Positions 23,733 through 31,474 of a stretch of DNA of 64,000 nucleotides are shown here, in pieces. The stretch's first letter is position 1. Each line of letters opens with the position of its first letter. The notes beneath the pieces are model-generated. The model saw nothing but the letters and a program-made list of their open reading frames with translations, did not search any database and was not told the origin of the DNA. This DNA comes from Corynebacterium lactis RW2-5. Its GTDB lineage: Bacteria > Actinomycetota > Actinomycetes > Mycobacteriales > Mycobacteriaceae. The stretch is from NCBI RefSeq assembly GCF_001274895.1, contig NZ_CP006841.1:2046001-2110000 (forward strand), read 5' to 3'. Position numbers and translations under genes: made by a program.

Positions 23733-24988
23733 CGCAACAGGAACGCTGGGACAATCTCCTTTTCCCCGGCACGAATACGCTACGAAATAAACAAGGCATC
23801 ACAGACGAACAGGCGTGGCAACAGGCCGAGGGACAATTATCTCTCAGGCGCAGCTTGACCCTGCCTGCGCTCGGATTTGATGGGACACTTTCCGATCAGC
23901 TCACTCAAACGCACGAACACCTCTTCCAGGATTGCTACGACTGGGCCGGACAGTTCCGTGATCTCGACATGACGATCCCCAGCGCCAGCCACCCCGACGG
24001 CTACGCCACTTTTGCGAGCCATACCACCATTGAAGCGCGGATTGCTGAACTCGACGAAGTCGTTGACGCACTGGACTCAGCTAACTACGACGACAAAATC
24101 GAAGCTCTGGCTTATCTTCATTGCGAGCTGAACGAAATCAACGCCTTCCGAGAGGGAAACGGACGCACAACACGCGCGCTCATGGAAACCCTAGCTACCA
24201 GATACGACATCGAGCTGTCCTGGGAAGGACACATCAGTCAGCTACATGATGTCTCTGCGGCTTCCATGGCTGGCACCACGCTAAATTCGGCACCATTCCA
24301 CAACTTCGACAAGCAAATATGTCAACCAGCCTCACACGATGACGCTGACCTAACCATCGACGAACTGTTTGCTCAACAGCATGAAACCGATGCAACAAAG
24401 AACCGGCTCGACCAACACTTCGACCGCTATACACACGCACACGACTACGAAAGGAAAACACCCACGATGGCTCAGCAAAACTGGGATGTTCCACTGGACT
24501 TCTATGGACGACACTTCGACCTCAAGGTCACGGTCGACCGCTACGTTAATGGCGGACGACCCGGCATTACTCTCACCCATGAAGAAGACGGCAACGAAGA
24601 AATCTTCACAACGCTGACCGAAAATGCACCCCACATCGACCTCGACGACGACCGCCGCCAAATCATCATCAACCACGATGTCACACGCGAAACCCTCAAC
24701 GCCGTATTTGACTCTGGTCTACTAAACCGTGAGCCTGACGACACCGTCTATCTTGGTATGGCCGCGTGCAACGTCCATTCTTTTACAGATGAGGCCCAAA
24801 CGTGGATTAACGACCAGCTGGAAAACATTGAAATTGACCAATCACAAGTCGATGCGTTCGCCTTCGCACAATCGGCTTACCCCAATGGCATTCAGCTCAA
24901 TGACAGCCACGCGGAGCAAGGTAATAGCCAGCCCCAGCCCGAAACGCAGGAATACAGCACAGTTGATAGTGAAGCGACAGAAGCATAA
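23729..24988 (+). CDS. Fic-domain protein with altered catalytic motif, fused to a DUF4313-like domain
   Basis: A 419-residue protein starting GTG 23729. Residues 1-190 form a Fic fold: HEHLFQDCYDWAGQFRDLDM near residue 52, and the active-site loop INAFREGNGRTTRALMETL near residue 137. The canonical motif is HPFx(D/E)GNGRxxR; here the catalytic His is Asn (codon AAC) and Pro is Ala, while EGNGRxxR is intact. AMP transfer should therefore be lost or changed. Residues 247-419, from MAQQNWDVPLDF, form a separate acidic domain like those of DUF4313 plasmid proteins; a ribosome-site-like AAAGGAAA precedes that Met (24468), so it may also be made alone. It is coupled to the VbhA-like gene. Confidence 0.75.
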   Translation: MTQQERWDNLLFPGTNTLRNKQGITDEQAWQQAEGQLSLRRSLTLPALGFDGTLSDQLTQTHEHLFQDCYDWAGQFRDLDMTIPSASHPDGYATFASHTTIEARIAELDEVVDALDSANYDDKIEALAYLHCELNEINAFREGNGRTTRALMETLATRYDIELSWEGHISQLHDVSAASMAGTTLNSAPFHNFDKQICQPASHDDADLTIDELFAQQHETDATKNRLDQHFDRYTHAHDYERKTPTMAQQNWDVPLDFYGRHFDLKVTVDRYVNGGRPGITLTHEEDGNEEIFTTLTENAPHIDLDDDRRQIIINHDVTRETLNAVFDSGLLNREPDDTVYLGMAACNVHSFTDEAQTWINDQLENIEIDQSQVDAFAFAQSAYPNGIQLNDSHAEQGNSQPQPETQEYSTVDSEATEA

Positions 24989-25037
24989 GACCGCAACGCC
25001 CGCATGCGGGCAGGTGGTCATGCGGGCATGACCACAT
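24989..25037. repeat. Octamer-phased repeat array 8 (6 units)
   Basis: gACCGCAA, then after one extra base gCCCGCAT, GCGGGCag, GtGGTCat, GCGGGCat, gACCaCAT. It starts on the base after the fic stop codon. Confidence 0.75.
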
Positions 25038-25043
25038 ACGGAA

Positions 25044-25073
25044 CCCCATGCGCAGCATGGGGATTTTTCTTTT
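25044..25073 (+). terminator. Rho-independent terminator after fic
   Basis: CCCCATGC pairs with GCATGGGG and is followed by ATTTTTCTTTT. It closes the transcription unit that ends with the Fic gene. Confidence 0.85.
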
Positions 25074-25376
25074 AAGGATCGACACCGATCCTTAAATCTC
25101 GTTTTTCCATGAGAAGCCTGCGGCGATTATACGGTCGACCCGCTCCACGCAAGTCCAGCGACGGCGTCGTCCGATTCCTTCAAAAAACTTTTCTACGCGC
25201 TCCAGTCGCGTACCGCTCCTTGCGCTTATTCCGCAGAAAACTTTTCCTCCTTCCTCGGATGCCTGCACTTGCATTCCACTTAGCTCGACCTAATCGGCAC
25301 TCCGTGCCTTCTCAGGCAAAAAACGAGGACGGGCACCACACCAAAAATGGTCACCGCAATCACGCAAGGAGAGAAA
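25074..25376. other. Intergenic region with a small palindrome
   Basis: It begins with AAGGATCG-ACAC-CGATCCTT (25074-25093). The rest, about 280 bp to the next gene, is C-rich with two AAAACTTTT repeats (about 25185 and 25239). I see no open frame with a ribosome site, no tRNA and no further terminator. Confidence 0.5.
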
Positions 25377-25688
25377 ATGCCACGCTACATTACGATTCCA
25401 ATCGGTTTCGCTGCCACCGGGACACTCTTCCGACTCGCAGAACTTGTTGCCAACGAACTTACCGACGACCACGACCTGAACATCGAACCAGACACTGTCT
25501 CGCTTGCGCTCGACGAGTGGTCAGAACAAGCACTTCTCCACATCGACGACATGCCTGCACCATGGATCGCCAATGCGCTAGCTATCCAGACCCACGCATA
25601 CAACGCTGTGGATACAGCAGCGGAAAACTGGCTCGAAATCGCCGTAACAGATGCAGTCGAGAAGATCCGTCTATCCACGACTGGCTAA
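25377..25688 (+). CDS. Small acidic protein, unknown
   Basis: A 103-residue protein from ATG 25377, which has an excellent AAGGAG seven bases upstream and is preferred over the in-frame start 30 bp earlier. It is mostly helical and acidic: MPRYITIPIGFAATGTLFRL, then EPDTVSLALDEWSEQALLHI and a C-terminal helix. No transmembrane segment or known motif. An octamer array follows 5 bp after its stop. It belongs to the element backbone; function unknown. Confidence 0.55.
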   Translation: MPRYITIPIGFAATGTLFRLAELVANELTDDHDLNIEPDTVSLALDEWSEQALLHIDDMPAPWIANALAIQTHAYNAVDTAAENWLEIAVTDAVEKIRLSTTG

Positions 25689-25693
25689 AGGCC

Positions 25694-25725
25694 AGCCCAC
25701 ATGCCTGCCCGCGGGCATACCGGCA
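25694..25725. repeat. Octamer-phased repeat array 9 (4 units)
   Basis: gCCCaCAT, gCCtGCcc, GCGGGCat, aCCgGCaa in phase. This is the last array; none is seen in the cargo or right half of element B. Confidence 0.65.
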
Positions 25726-25786
25726 ATATTGCCCAGGCATAAGAAAAGCGGGGTCAGACGTAGCCATTAAGCAAATCACTATCCAT

Positions 25787-25813
25787 TTGGCCAGCTAATG
25801 GGTCTGATATACT
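25787..25813 (+). promoter_or_regulatory. Candidate promoter of the structured-leader locus
   Basis: A TGATATACT extended -10 (TATACT at 25808-25813) with a weak TTGGCC at 25787. Transcription would start at about 25820 and run into two stable hairpins and a small open frame. Confidence 0.5.
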
Positions 25814-25819
25814 AACCTG

Positions 25820-25957
25820 CGGTTTCGCCCAAAGCTTCGGTTATTCGAGCTTTGGTGCGACTTCTGCGTCGACGTGCGGGTTATTTGCCACCGCACGCGA
25901 TGGCTCGCCTGCACGTCAAACTGGCGTTGGAGAGTTTGTCGACACGGGAGGTTCATT
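25820..25957 (+). ncRNA. Structured leader or small RNA with two hairpins
   Basis: Hairpin 1: CCAAAGCT (25829-25836) pairs with AGCTTTGG (25848-25855). Hairpin 2: CGTGCGG (25873-25879) pairs with CCGCACG (25891-25897). Both loops contain GGTTATT. A longer alternative pairing, GACGTGC with GCACGTC further downstream, competes with hairpin 2. With the upstream promoter and the terminator after the following 52-codon frame this forms a compact 340-nt unit. It could be an attenuator, a riboswitch-like leader or a plasmid-type control RNA. I do not recognise a known family. Confidence 0.4.
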
Positions 25958-26116
25958 ATGCATCAGCATGAACAACCCGGCAGAGAAAGAAAAAACTCTG
26001 CAGTCAGATACGGGTGGCAATTCGTATCACTGACTAGCAGAGTTCTCTATATCTTTGCCGTTTTGGTCGAGCACCACAGCTGGATTGCTGAGATGCTTCA
26101 CCAGCTTGGCAGTTAA
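25958..26116 (+). CDS. 52-residue small protein
   Basis: ATG 25958 has GGGAGG six bases upstream. The peptide starts MHQHEQPGRERKNSAVRYGW and has one short hydrophobic helix VSLTSRVLYIFAVLV before an amphipathic end. It is followed after 8 bp by a strong terminator, so it is the only product of its unit. It could be a small membrane peptide, possibly a toxin; there is no family match I can name. Confidence 0.45.
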   Translation: MHQHEQPGRERKNSAVRYGWQFVSLTSRVLYIFAVLVEHHSWIAEMLHQLGS

Positions 26117-26124
26117 TGCCAAGC

Positions 26125-26163
26125 GTTAGTCCTAGTGGTTGCCGCCGCTAGGGCTAACTTTTT
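26125..26163 (+). terminator. Rho-independent terminator
   Basis: GTTAGTCCTAGTGG pairs with CCGCTAGGGCTAAC (two mismatched positions) around a short loop, then TTTTT. It ends the small-protein transcript. Confidence 0.85.
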
Positions 26164-26260
26164 GACTAGGGAGAGCATGACACGTCCCTTTGTCAACGAG
26201 GCCATGCTAACACAATCAATGCCAAATTGAGATATTTTTTAACAACCGGGGGCAAATCTA

Positions 26261-26294
26261 GCATGACCTAGATCGCTTGCGCTCTAGGTCATGC
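26261..26294. repeat. Perfect 12-bp hairpin
   Basis: GCATGACCTAGA (26261-26272) and TCTAGGTCATGC (26283-26294) are exact complements around a 10-nt loop TCGCTTGCGC. There is no T tract, so it is unlikely to be a terminator. It may be a protein-binding site, a recombination site or the stem of a small RNA. Confidence 0.7.
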
Positions 26295-26421
26295 GAGTAC
26301 AGAGAGGAGAGGAGCAGTCATTTCGATGGCGCTGGTCGTGTCAGGCAATCGCTAGCGGTAGCTGCGAGCGTCAGGACAGGACAATCACACGGGCACGGAA
26401 GTCGCGGCCGAGGCATAACGA

Positions 26422-26616
26422 TTAATCATCATGATTGATATTCAACAACTCATCATGCTTGTCTCGCTGATACCGAGTGAGGAATTCTTCCGGAATCCTC
26501 ATACCCTTAATGTATTCAGAGAATCTAGTTCTTCCTCGGGCACGTGGGTTTGAGCACAGACTTTCCCATGCCAAGAATAGGGTTACTCTTGCCTCAGAGG
26601 CACACTTGTAAAATAG
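26422..26616 (-). pseudogene. 3' gene remnant, unknown
   Basis: A 64-codon open frame between stop codons with no start: ...ARVTLFLAWESLCSNPRA, RGRTRFSEYIKGMRIPEEFL and a charged end DELLNINHDD. It looks like the C terminus of a once longer protein cut at its 5' side. I cannot name the family. Confidence 0.35.
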
Positions 26617-26709
26617 CTAAGCGCGCTCTGACTAGACTCCTCCTGAGTTTGTTGAGCCCATCGATATGGAACAAGTCCTGTGTCCTTTCCCATCCGGGAA
26701 ATTACTCTG

Positions 26710-27441
26710 CTAAAACAAACCACCGGACACATTCAGTATATCTCCGCTCACCCAGCGATTATCTTTCCCCAGCAATGAATAAATAGCATCGGCGACATCA
26801 TCAGGGTTCGCTACTCTTCCTAGGGGCGTAGCCAAGCATAATTCGTCTATAACCCCTCCATCTGGCGCCTGTGCCGTAAACCCCTCCGTCAGAGTCGGCC
26901 CCGGACGAACCACGTTCACCCTAACCCCAGCCGGGCCAAGCTCACGAGCTAAGACTCGAGAAAAAGATTCGAGCGCAGCTTTGGAAGCCGCATAGGTGCT
27001 CATCCCTTCCTGACACACAGCAACATTCGGAGAAGACACCATGACGATAGCCCCATCCGCTCCCAAGGAAGGACCGAGTCGAGAGCAAAGAATGAAAGGA
27101 CTAACTAGGTTAATATTCAAGGGCGCCATCCAGTCTTGGACGGTCAGTTCCGACGCCTGAGTTGGAGTAAAAGTCGTGGTAGCACAGTGGATAATTCCGT
27201 GAAGGGGCCTCTTCTGCGACAACACATCCGCTAACTGGCACGTTTGTTCAGTGTCCGTCAAATCACACTGGTATGGGTATACGCTCCCATCGAATTGAGA
27301 GGCCTCCATTTGAATGTTAGAGGCCGCTTCATCTGAGGAAAGCCATGTGTAGGATACGTCATATCCCTCTCTTAATAATCGGGACACAACTGCCCGACCG
27401 ATACCCCTGGTTGCACCGGTAACGAGAACGTGTTTACGCAT
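26710..27441 (-). CDS. Short-chain dehydrogenase/reductase of the RiPP cluster
   Basis: A 243-residue classical SDR. The cofactor motif TGATRGIGRAV lies at residues 7-17, the catalytic Ser in VMVSSPN near 130 and YAASKAALE (YxxxK) near 149. ATG 27441 is chosen because it has AGGAAG upstream and places the Rossmann strand at the N terminus; it overlaps the ABC gene stop by 8 bp. As the last gene of the cluster it may reduce a dehydroamino acid or a carbonyl in the modified peptide. SDRs are not part of the core linaridin set I know. Confidence 0.75.
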   Translation of the reverse strand: MRKHVLVTGATRGIGRAVVSRLLREGYDVSYTWLSSDEAASNIQMEASQFDGSVYPYQCDLTDTEQTCQLADVLSQKRPLHGIIHCATTTFTPTQASELTVQDWMAPLNINLVSPFILCSRLGPSLGADGAIVMVSSPNVAVCQEGMSTYAASKAALESFSRVLARELGPAGVRVNVVRPGPTLTEGFTAQAPDGGVIDELCLATPLGRVANPDDVADAIYSLLGKDNRWVSGDILNVSGGLF

Positions 27442-29086
27442 TTGAAGACTTCCTACTATTCGGTGAATTTTCGACGATTCTGCCGTCGACAACTACTAAA
27501 GTGCGTTCTGCTAGATTCACGATGTTTGCATCGTGGGAGGTAAAGATGACCGTAGAATCGGTCTCCAAGAGCCTGCTCATCGATAACTCTGCTGACGCTG
27601 AATCAAGAGCGGATGTCGGTTCATCCACAAGGATGACCGGTGCATTTTGAAGAACAGCCCGGATAATGGCAACTCGCTGCCGCTCCCCGCCCGACAAACC
27701 ACTGTTACCTGATCCTACTGACCTACTTAGTCCATCAACGCTGGCGAAATTCTCCAGCCCGAACTGACCTAGCATTGCGATAAGTGTTTCGTCATCGAAG
27801 CTCTCCCCTGTCCCGAGGATCAGGTTCTCTCTGAGAGTGCCCGAGAGTAAGTCAGGCTCTTGTTCAACATACGTAACCATAGCCCGAAGATCCCTCCTGT
27901 TCCAGTCTTCGAGGTCTTTCCCTCCAATACGGATATGACCGGCCGAGACGTCGTAAAACTTCAGAAGAAGACTGAGTATGCTGGTTTTTCCGGAGCCAGA
28001 AGCTCCTGTGAGTGCCACTTTCTCGCCTGATTTAACCGTTACGGTTGCATTATCTAAGATAGTTCTTTTTTCTCGGACATACGAGACCGCGTCAAACTCG
28101 ATAGTTCCTAGAGGGGTGGGCCCAGTGCACAGAGACGAACTGCTCTCGGTTGAATCTTCAACTTCGAGCCTAAGAAGCTGGTTAATTCTGTCCAGCGCTC
28201 CTCTAGCCTCAAAGAAAGCTCCAAGGGACTGAGATACCTGCACGATAGGGGCAAGCATCAGAAAAAGCGCGGTAACGAAGACAGTAAGTGCTTCTCCCGA
28301 CAAATCACCGTTGCTCAATCTAATAGACCCGAACAGAACGACCGCGAGAAGTGCCATGTAGGACGCTACAGTACTCAAGGGCTCAAGAACGGCTTCTACA
28401 AAACTCATCCTTCTCCGGTTTCGGTAGGCATGGTCGATCTCAGCCGACAAGTTGCCAATGACCTTCGTCTCTACTCGAAAAGCCTTAATAGTTCGAATTG
28501 CCGATAGGGCCGACTGCAGGATTTCACCGAGCGCTGCAAGATGATCCTGAACCTTCGACGAGAGGTTTTGCAAAGAACTTGAGATAGACACAATAATCGC
28601 TAGGGCTACCAGCAACACTGCAATAACGACCAAGAGCAATTTCCAATCCACCACCGCCATATAAATGAGAGCACCGATGATGACAGTGAAGCCCCCGACG
28701 AAATCAGTGAGGGTGGAAGAAAAAGCAGTACTGACGATGGATGTGTCTGAAGTTACCCGTGTAGTAAAGCTACCTGATCCCCCTTTTTCAAGCTCTCTCA
28801 CCCTCAGGTAAAGAAGGTGATTCGTGATTTTTTTGCGCATATCACGGACTGTTCGATCCGCAGCGATGGAGACCACGTACATTGTGGCAGCTGTCAAAAC
28901 GGATGTACCCAGAACAGTTAACAGCAACAGCATGAGAGGTTGCTGGAGCTCTCCGCTACTCACTCCGGATATCAACTGGCCGACAAGTGCGGGTTGGAAA
29001 AGAGTAACAGCGGTAGATAACAATGATAGGAGTATCCCTAGAGTAATCAGTCCAGCATTGTTTCGCAGAAGGTTAAAGGCTGTCAT
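27434..29086 (-). CDS. ABC exporter (permease-ATPase) of the RiPP cluster
   Basis: A 550-residue half transporter. Residues 1-310 are a six-helix ABC membrane domain; residues 325-550 hold Walker A (LTGASGSGKTSI), the signature LSGGERQRVAI and Walker B (VILVDEPTSALD), then the H-loop TSHDA. There is no N-terminal C39 peptidase domain, so leader cleavage must be done elsewhere. It corresponds in position and type to LinT/CypT, the exporter of linaridin peptides, and may also give immunity. It starts 43 bp after the LinL-like gene. Confidence 0.8.
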   Translation of the reverse strand: MTAFNLLRNNAGLITLGILLSLLSTAVTLFQPALVGQLISGVSSGELQQPLMLLLLTVLGTSVLTAATMYVVSIAADRTVRDMRKKITNHLLYLRVRELEKGGSGSFTTRVTSDTSIVSTAFSSTLTDFVGGFTVIIGALIYMAVVDWKLLLVVIAVLLVALAIIVSISSSLQNLSSKVQDHLAALGEILQSALSAIRTIKAFRVETKVIGNLSAEIDHAYRNRRRMSFVEAVLEPLSTVASYMALLAVVLFGSIRLSNGDLSGEALTVFVTALFLMLAPIVQVSQSLGAFFEARGALDRINQLLRLEVEDSTESSSSLCTGPTPLGTIEFDAVSYVREKRTILDNATVTVKSGEKVALTGASGSGKTSILSLLLKFYDVSAGHIRIGGKDLEDWNRRDLRAMVTYVEQEPDLLSGTLRENLILGTGESFDDETLIAMLGQFGLENFASVDGLSRSVGSGNSGLSGGERQRVAIIRAVLQNAPVILVDEPTSALDSASAELSMSRLLETDSTVIFTSHDANIVNLAERTLVVVDGRIVENSPNSRKSSNA

Positions 29087-29128
29087 TGCGTCAATTTTCT
29101 CAGTTCAGGCTCTTGCCGAGGAATGGGG

Positions 29129-29689
29129 TTAATGTGGTGCGTCAGCAATTCCGTTTCGGACCGCGAAACGGTAGTAAAAGACAGGATCCTCATCTTGCGC
29201 GTAACCTGCAGCGCGAACCAGCATCACCTCATACTCAGATGTGTGGGGAGAAATTTCGTCGGCATTGACTACCATAAAATTGGCAATCGCCTGACGTCCT
29301 GCTTGAATGACATTGCAATCTGTCCTAGAAAGAGTGGGACTGGCTAAGCTCTCTAAGGTGGAAAAGATATCGATGATACCTTTAGATCTCCGAGACGCCC
29401 CAGAATAAAAAGGAGACAACCACGCTGGACCGTCATCGTTGCGAGATGTAACTACCTCTTTCCAAGGGGAGAACTCATTCCCTTCCCGAACCCTGTAGAA
29501 GAGATGATCGTCATAGACTCCCGGATTGGGTGCAAAGAAAGCCCAGTTGGGCATAAATATAGTTGAGCTCAATCGAAATAGAAGGCCCCTACTCCGATGG
29601 TTTCCTCCTGGATGCTGTCCGAGAAAAGTTAGCGTAAACCAAGACCCGAACACGACCTCAATAACGTTACGCAGCATGAATGGAACCAC
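29129..29689 (-). CDS. LinL/CypL-like linaridin maturation protein
   Basis: A 186-residue protein with one N-terminal hydrophobic segment (VVFGSWFTLTFLG), the motif FMPNWAFFAPNPGVYDDHLF near residue 46 and a C-terminal FYYRFAVRN. The PNWxFFAPNPG pattern recurs in small proteins associated with HTTM/CypH proteins. In cypemycin synthesis the equivalent CypL acts with CypH in dehydration and epimerisation of the precursor. GTG 29689 or ATG 29677 overlaps the end of the hydrolase gene. The name is from motif plus position; catalysis is unknown. Confidence 0.55.
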   Translation of the reverse strand: MVPFMLRNVIEVVFGSWFTLTFLGQHPGGNHRSRGLLFRLSSTIFMPNWAFFAPNPGVYDDHLFYRVREGNEFSPWKEVVTSRNDDGPAWLSPFYSGASRRSKGIIDIFSTLESLASPTLSRTDCNVIQAGRQAIANFMVVNADEISPHTSEYEVMLVRAAGYAQDEDPVFYYRFAVRNGIADAPH

Positions 29690-30641
29690 CGTTCACTATT
29701 TGGGAAATCCGATTCACTGCGTCCTTGTCAAGGACAATCGTGTCATGAGACGTCTCGCCAAGAATAGTCATATCCGCAGGGGAACAAATGTACTCGGCAA
29801 AAAGTTCCTTTTGTCTAACATCCCCCACAGACCGTGCGGAGGCGACCACATGGACTTTTGCTGATGGCTGAGGCGCACGAATTACGGTACCATCAAAGAG
29901 CAACTTCGCTAGCGTAGTAAATTCTCGTCTCGTAGCACGTACACAGCGGCTACTCCGACGCTCCCTCCTTACGGCATCAACATGGGGATGACGTCGCCCG
30001 TCAAGAGCGCGTGGACCTATCGATGCGTCTAAAAGCTCCCCCCCAAATGGGCTTAGAAGATGACGTCTGTTCAGTTCCTCCACACCGAGCATCACCCCCA
30101 ACATACGTTTTGGATCTCTCCTAGCCTCATGTAGATGTGAAGGCTCAATAAGTAAAGCATTACACCAGCTGGGTTCCTCTAGACCCATTAACGCTAGGTA
30201 CGCTAGCAACCCACCAAATGAATGTCCTACGACAGTAACCCAATGATACTGCTCATGCAGCCACCGAATAATCTCGGCCAACTCATCCACCGACTGAGTG
30301 ACAGAGTAGGGAGCATCTGTGCAAAATCGAGAAGCTCCATACCCGGGCCTATCGTATCTAATCACCGTCCTGCCTGTGAGCTCCGATATCTCTTCCCCAA
30401 GTCGAACAAGCGACACTGATGAATTTCCCATTCCATGAACCAAAAGAATACAGCCCTGGGAATCATCGACGCCCGCCCGCTTATACACCGCAACCTCATT
30501 ACGCGCACAAGTCTTCCGCATATGACGAGGCCAATTCCTAGAGAATCGATCCGCGTAGAACGCCCCAAACATCTCTCCCGCTTTGAGAGCCCCGAGCGCA
30601 CCACCTGTAATGAGAGCGGTTTTTCTATAGAAATCAGTCAC
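29667..30641 (-). CDS. Alpha/beta hydrolase (CypH C-domain-like)
   Basis: A 324-residue protein with a hydrophobic N terminus (TALITGGALGALKAG) and an alpha/beta hydrolase fold: oxyanion LLVHGMGNSS near residue 68, RYDRPGYGAS near 97, the nucleophile elbow VVGHSFGGLLAYLAL near 140 and a catalytic His in GETSHDTIV near 302. It overlaps the HTTM gene by 8 bp. In cypemycin the HTTM and hydrolase domains are one protein, CypH; here they are separate adjacent genes. It probably helps form dehydrobutyrines or D-residues in the precursor. Confidence 0.65.
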   Translation of the reverse strand: MTDFYRKTALITGGALGALKAGEMFGAFYADRFSRNWPRHMRKTCARNEVAVYKRAGVDDSQGCILLVHGMGNSSVSLVRLGEEISELTGRTVIRYDRPGYGASRFCTDAPYSVTQSVDELAEIIRWLHEQYHWVTVVGHSFGGLLAYLALMGLEEPSWCNALLIEPSHLHEARRDPKRMLGVMLGVEELNRRHLLSPFGGELLDASIGPRALDGRRHPHVDAVRRERRSSRCVRATRREFTTLAKLLFDGTVIRAPQPSAKVHVVASARSVGDVRQKELFAEYICSPADMTILGETSHDTIVLDKDAVNRISQIVNGGSIHAA

Positions 30642-31461
30642 TAAATCGTCCTTTAAGCCGATTGGTGGAATTCATAACAGCTGGATAGGTGGAGGTAAAC
30701 ACTATAAAAAATCGACCCAAGCCCATAAGAGGAACATTTGCCGCATGAAAAGCAAACATCGAAGCAAGAGCCACTTTCCTCATCCCCCGATGCAGGAGTA
30801 AAAACGGGAAAAGCATTTCCACCACCACTGTGGAATAGGTAAGCGACTCTGACAATCGGGGATTTCGTCGCAGAAAACGGTAGAAAATTCGGTTCCCATA
30901 AACTTCGGTGCGGACCACCCGTTCAACCGCAGTACCATTGCGCCATTCTCTCCCCAGTGACTTGACTGCACCGGCAACAAAGTAACTGAATGCCGTCTGC
31001 GCTGCAATGAAATCAACAGCCAGATCCCGGTTCTTCCCACCATCTATCCGGCCTAAAGCCGATGAGGCTAAGATAATAGCTGAATACTGTTCTGCACCGT
31101 CGCTACCGTTGATCGTATACCGGTTTCCTAACAGGTAAGATAGTGCACTCACTGAACTTGCTACCAGTCTGGTATTGTTACCAGTCGGTAGCAAAAGCAC
31201 TACTGACGCACCGATGCGTGCTGTAGCAAGACAACGGACAAAAATCTCTCGTACCCCAGCGTCGGAAATTCCACCCCCAGAGTTAAAAAGATACTTGGTG
31301 TAATCCCAATCATTAATCCCCCCGAACCGTCGCTCTTTCGGAGATATTCCTTCCAACGTTGCGAGAAGCTGGGAAAATGCCGAAGCCCTTTCAGCAAATT
31401 CAAGAGGGGCCTGCAGAGGCTTTTGTACAACCCTCTGCAGGCCTTTCAACGCGTCAATCAT
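30634..31461 (-). CDS. HTTM-domain membrane protein (CypH N-domain-like)
   Basis: A 275-residue membrane protein of the HTTM / vitamin-K-carboxylase-like class. Typical segments are LLGNRYTINGSDGAEQYSAI near residue 110, FSYFVAGAVKSLGREWRNGT near 165, RTEVYGNRIFYRFL near 192 and a late helix MFAFHAANVPLMGLGRFF near 238. ATG 31461 is only 13 bp after the precursor stop, so it is co-transcribed and likely co-translated with the peptide. HTTM proteins in linaridin clusters act on the precursor at the membrane; their chemistry is not settled. Confidence 0.65.
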   Translation of the reverse strand: MIDALKGLQRVVQKPLQAPLEFAERASAFSQLLATLEGISPKERRFGGINDWDYTKYLFNSGGGISDAGVREIFVRCLATARIGASVVLLLPTGNNTRLVASSVSALSYLLGNRYTINGSDGAEQYSAIILASSALGRIDGGKNRDLAVDFIAAQTAFSYFVAGAVKSLGREWRNGTAVERVVRTEVYGNRIFYRFLRRNPRLSESLTYSTVVVEMLFPFLLLHRGMRKVALASMFAFHAANVPLMGLGRFFIVFTSTYPAVMNSTNRLKGRFSD

Positions 31462-31474
31462 TTTTAGTTAGTAC

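Larger units (their letters stand above)
26164..26709. other. Gap between element backbone and RiPP cargo
   Basis: About 545 bp without an intact gene. It contains a 12-bp perfect hairpin (26261-26294) and a minus-strand open frame without a start (26422-26616) that is listed separately. Base composition becomes AT-richer here, marking the entry to the cargo. Confidence 0.6.

Noticed and set aside
8315-25725. Octamer arrays as a CRISPR
   Set aside because: Units are 8 bp without unique spacers and no cas gene is present.
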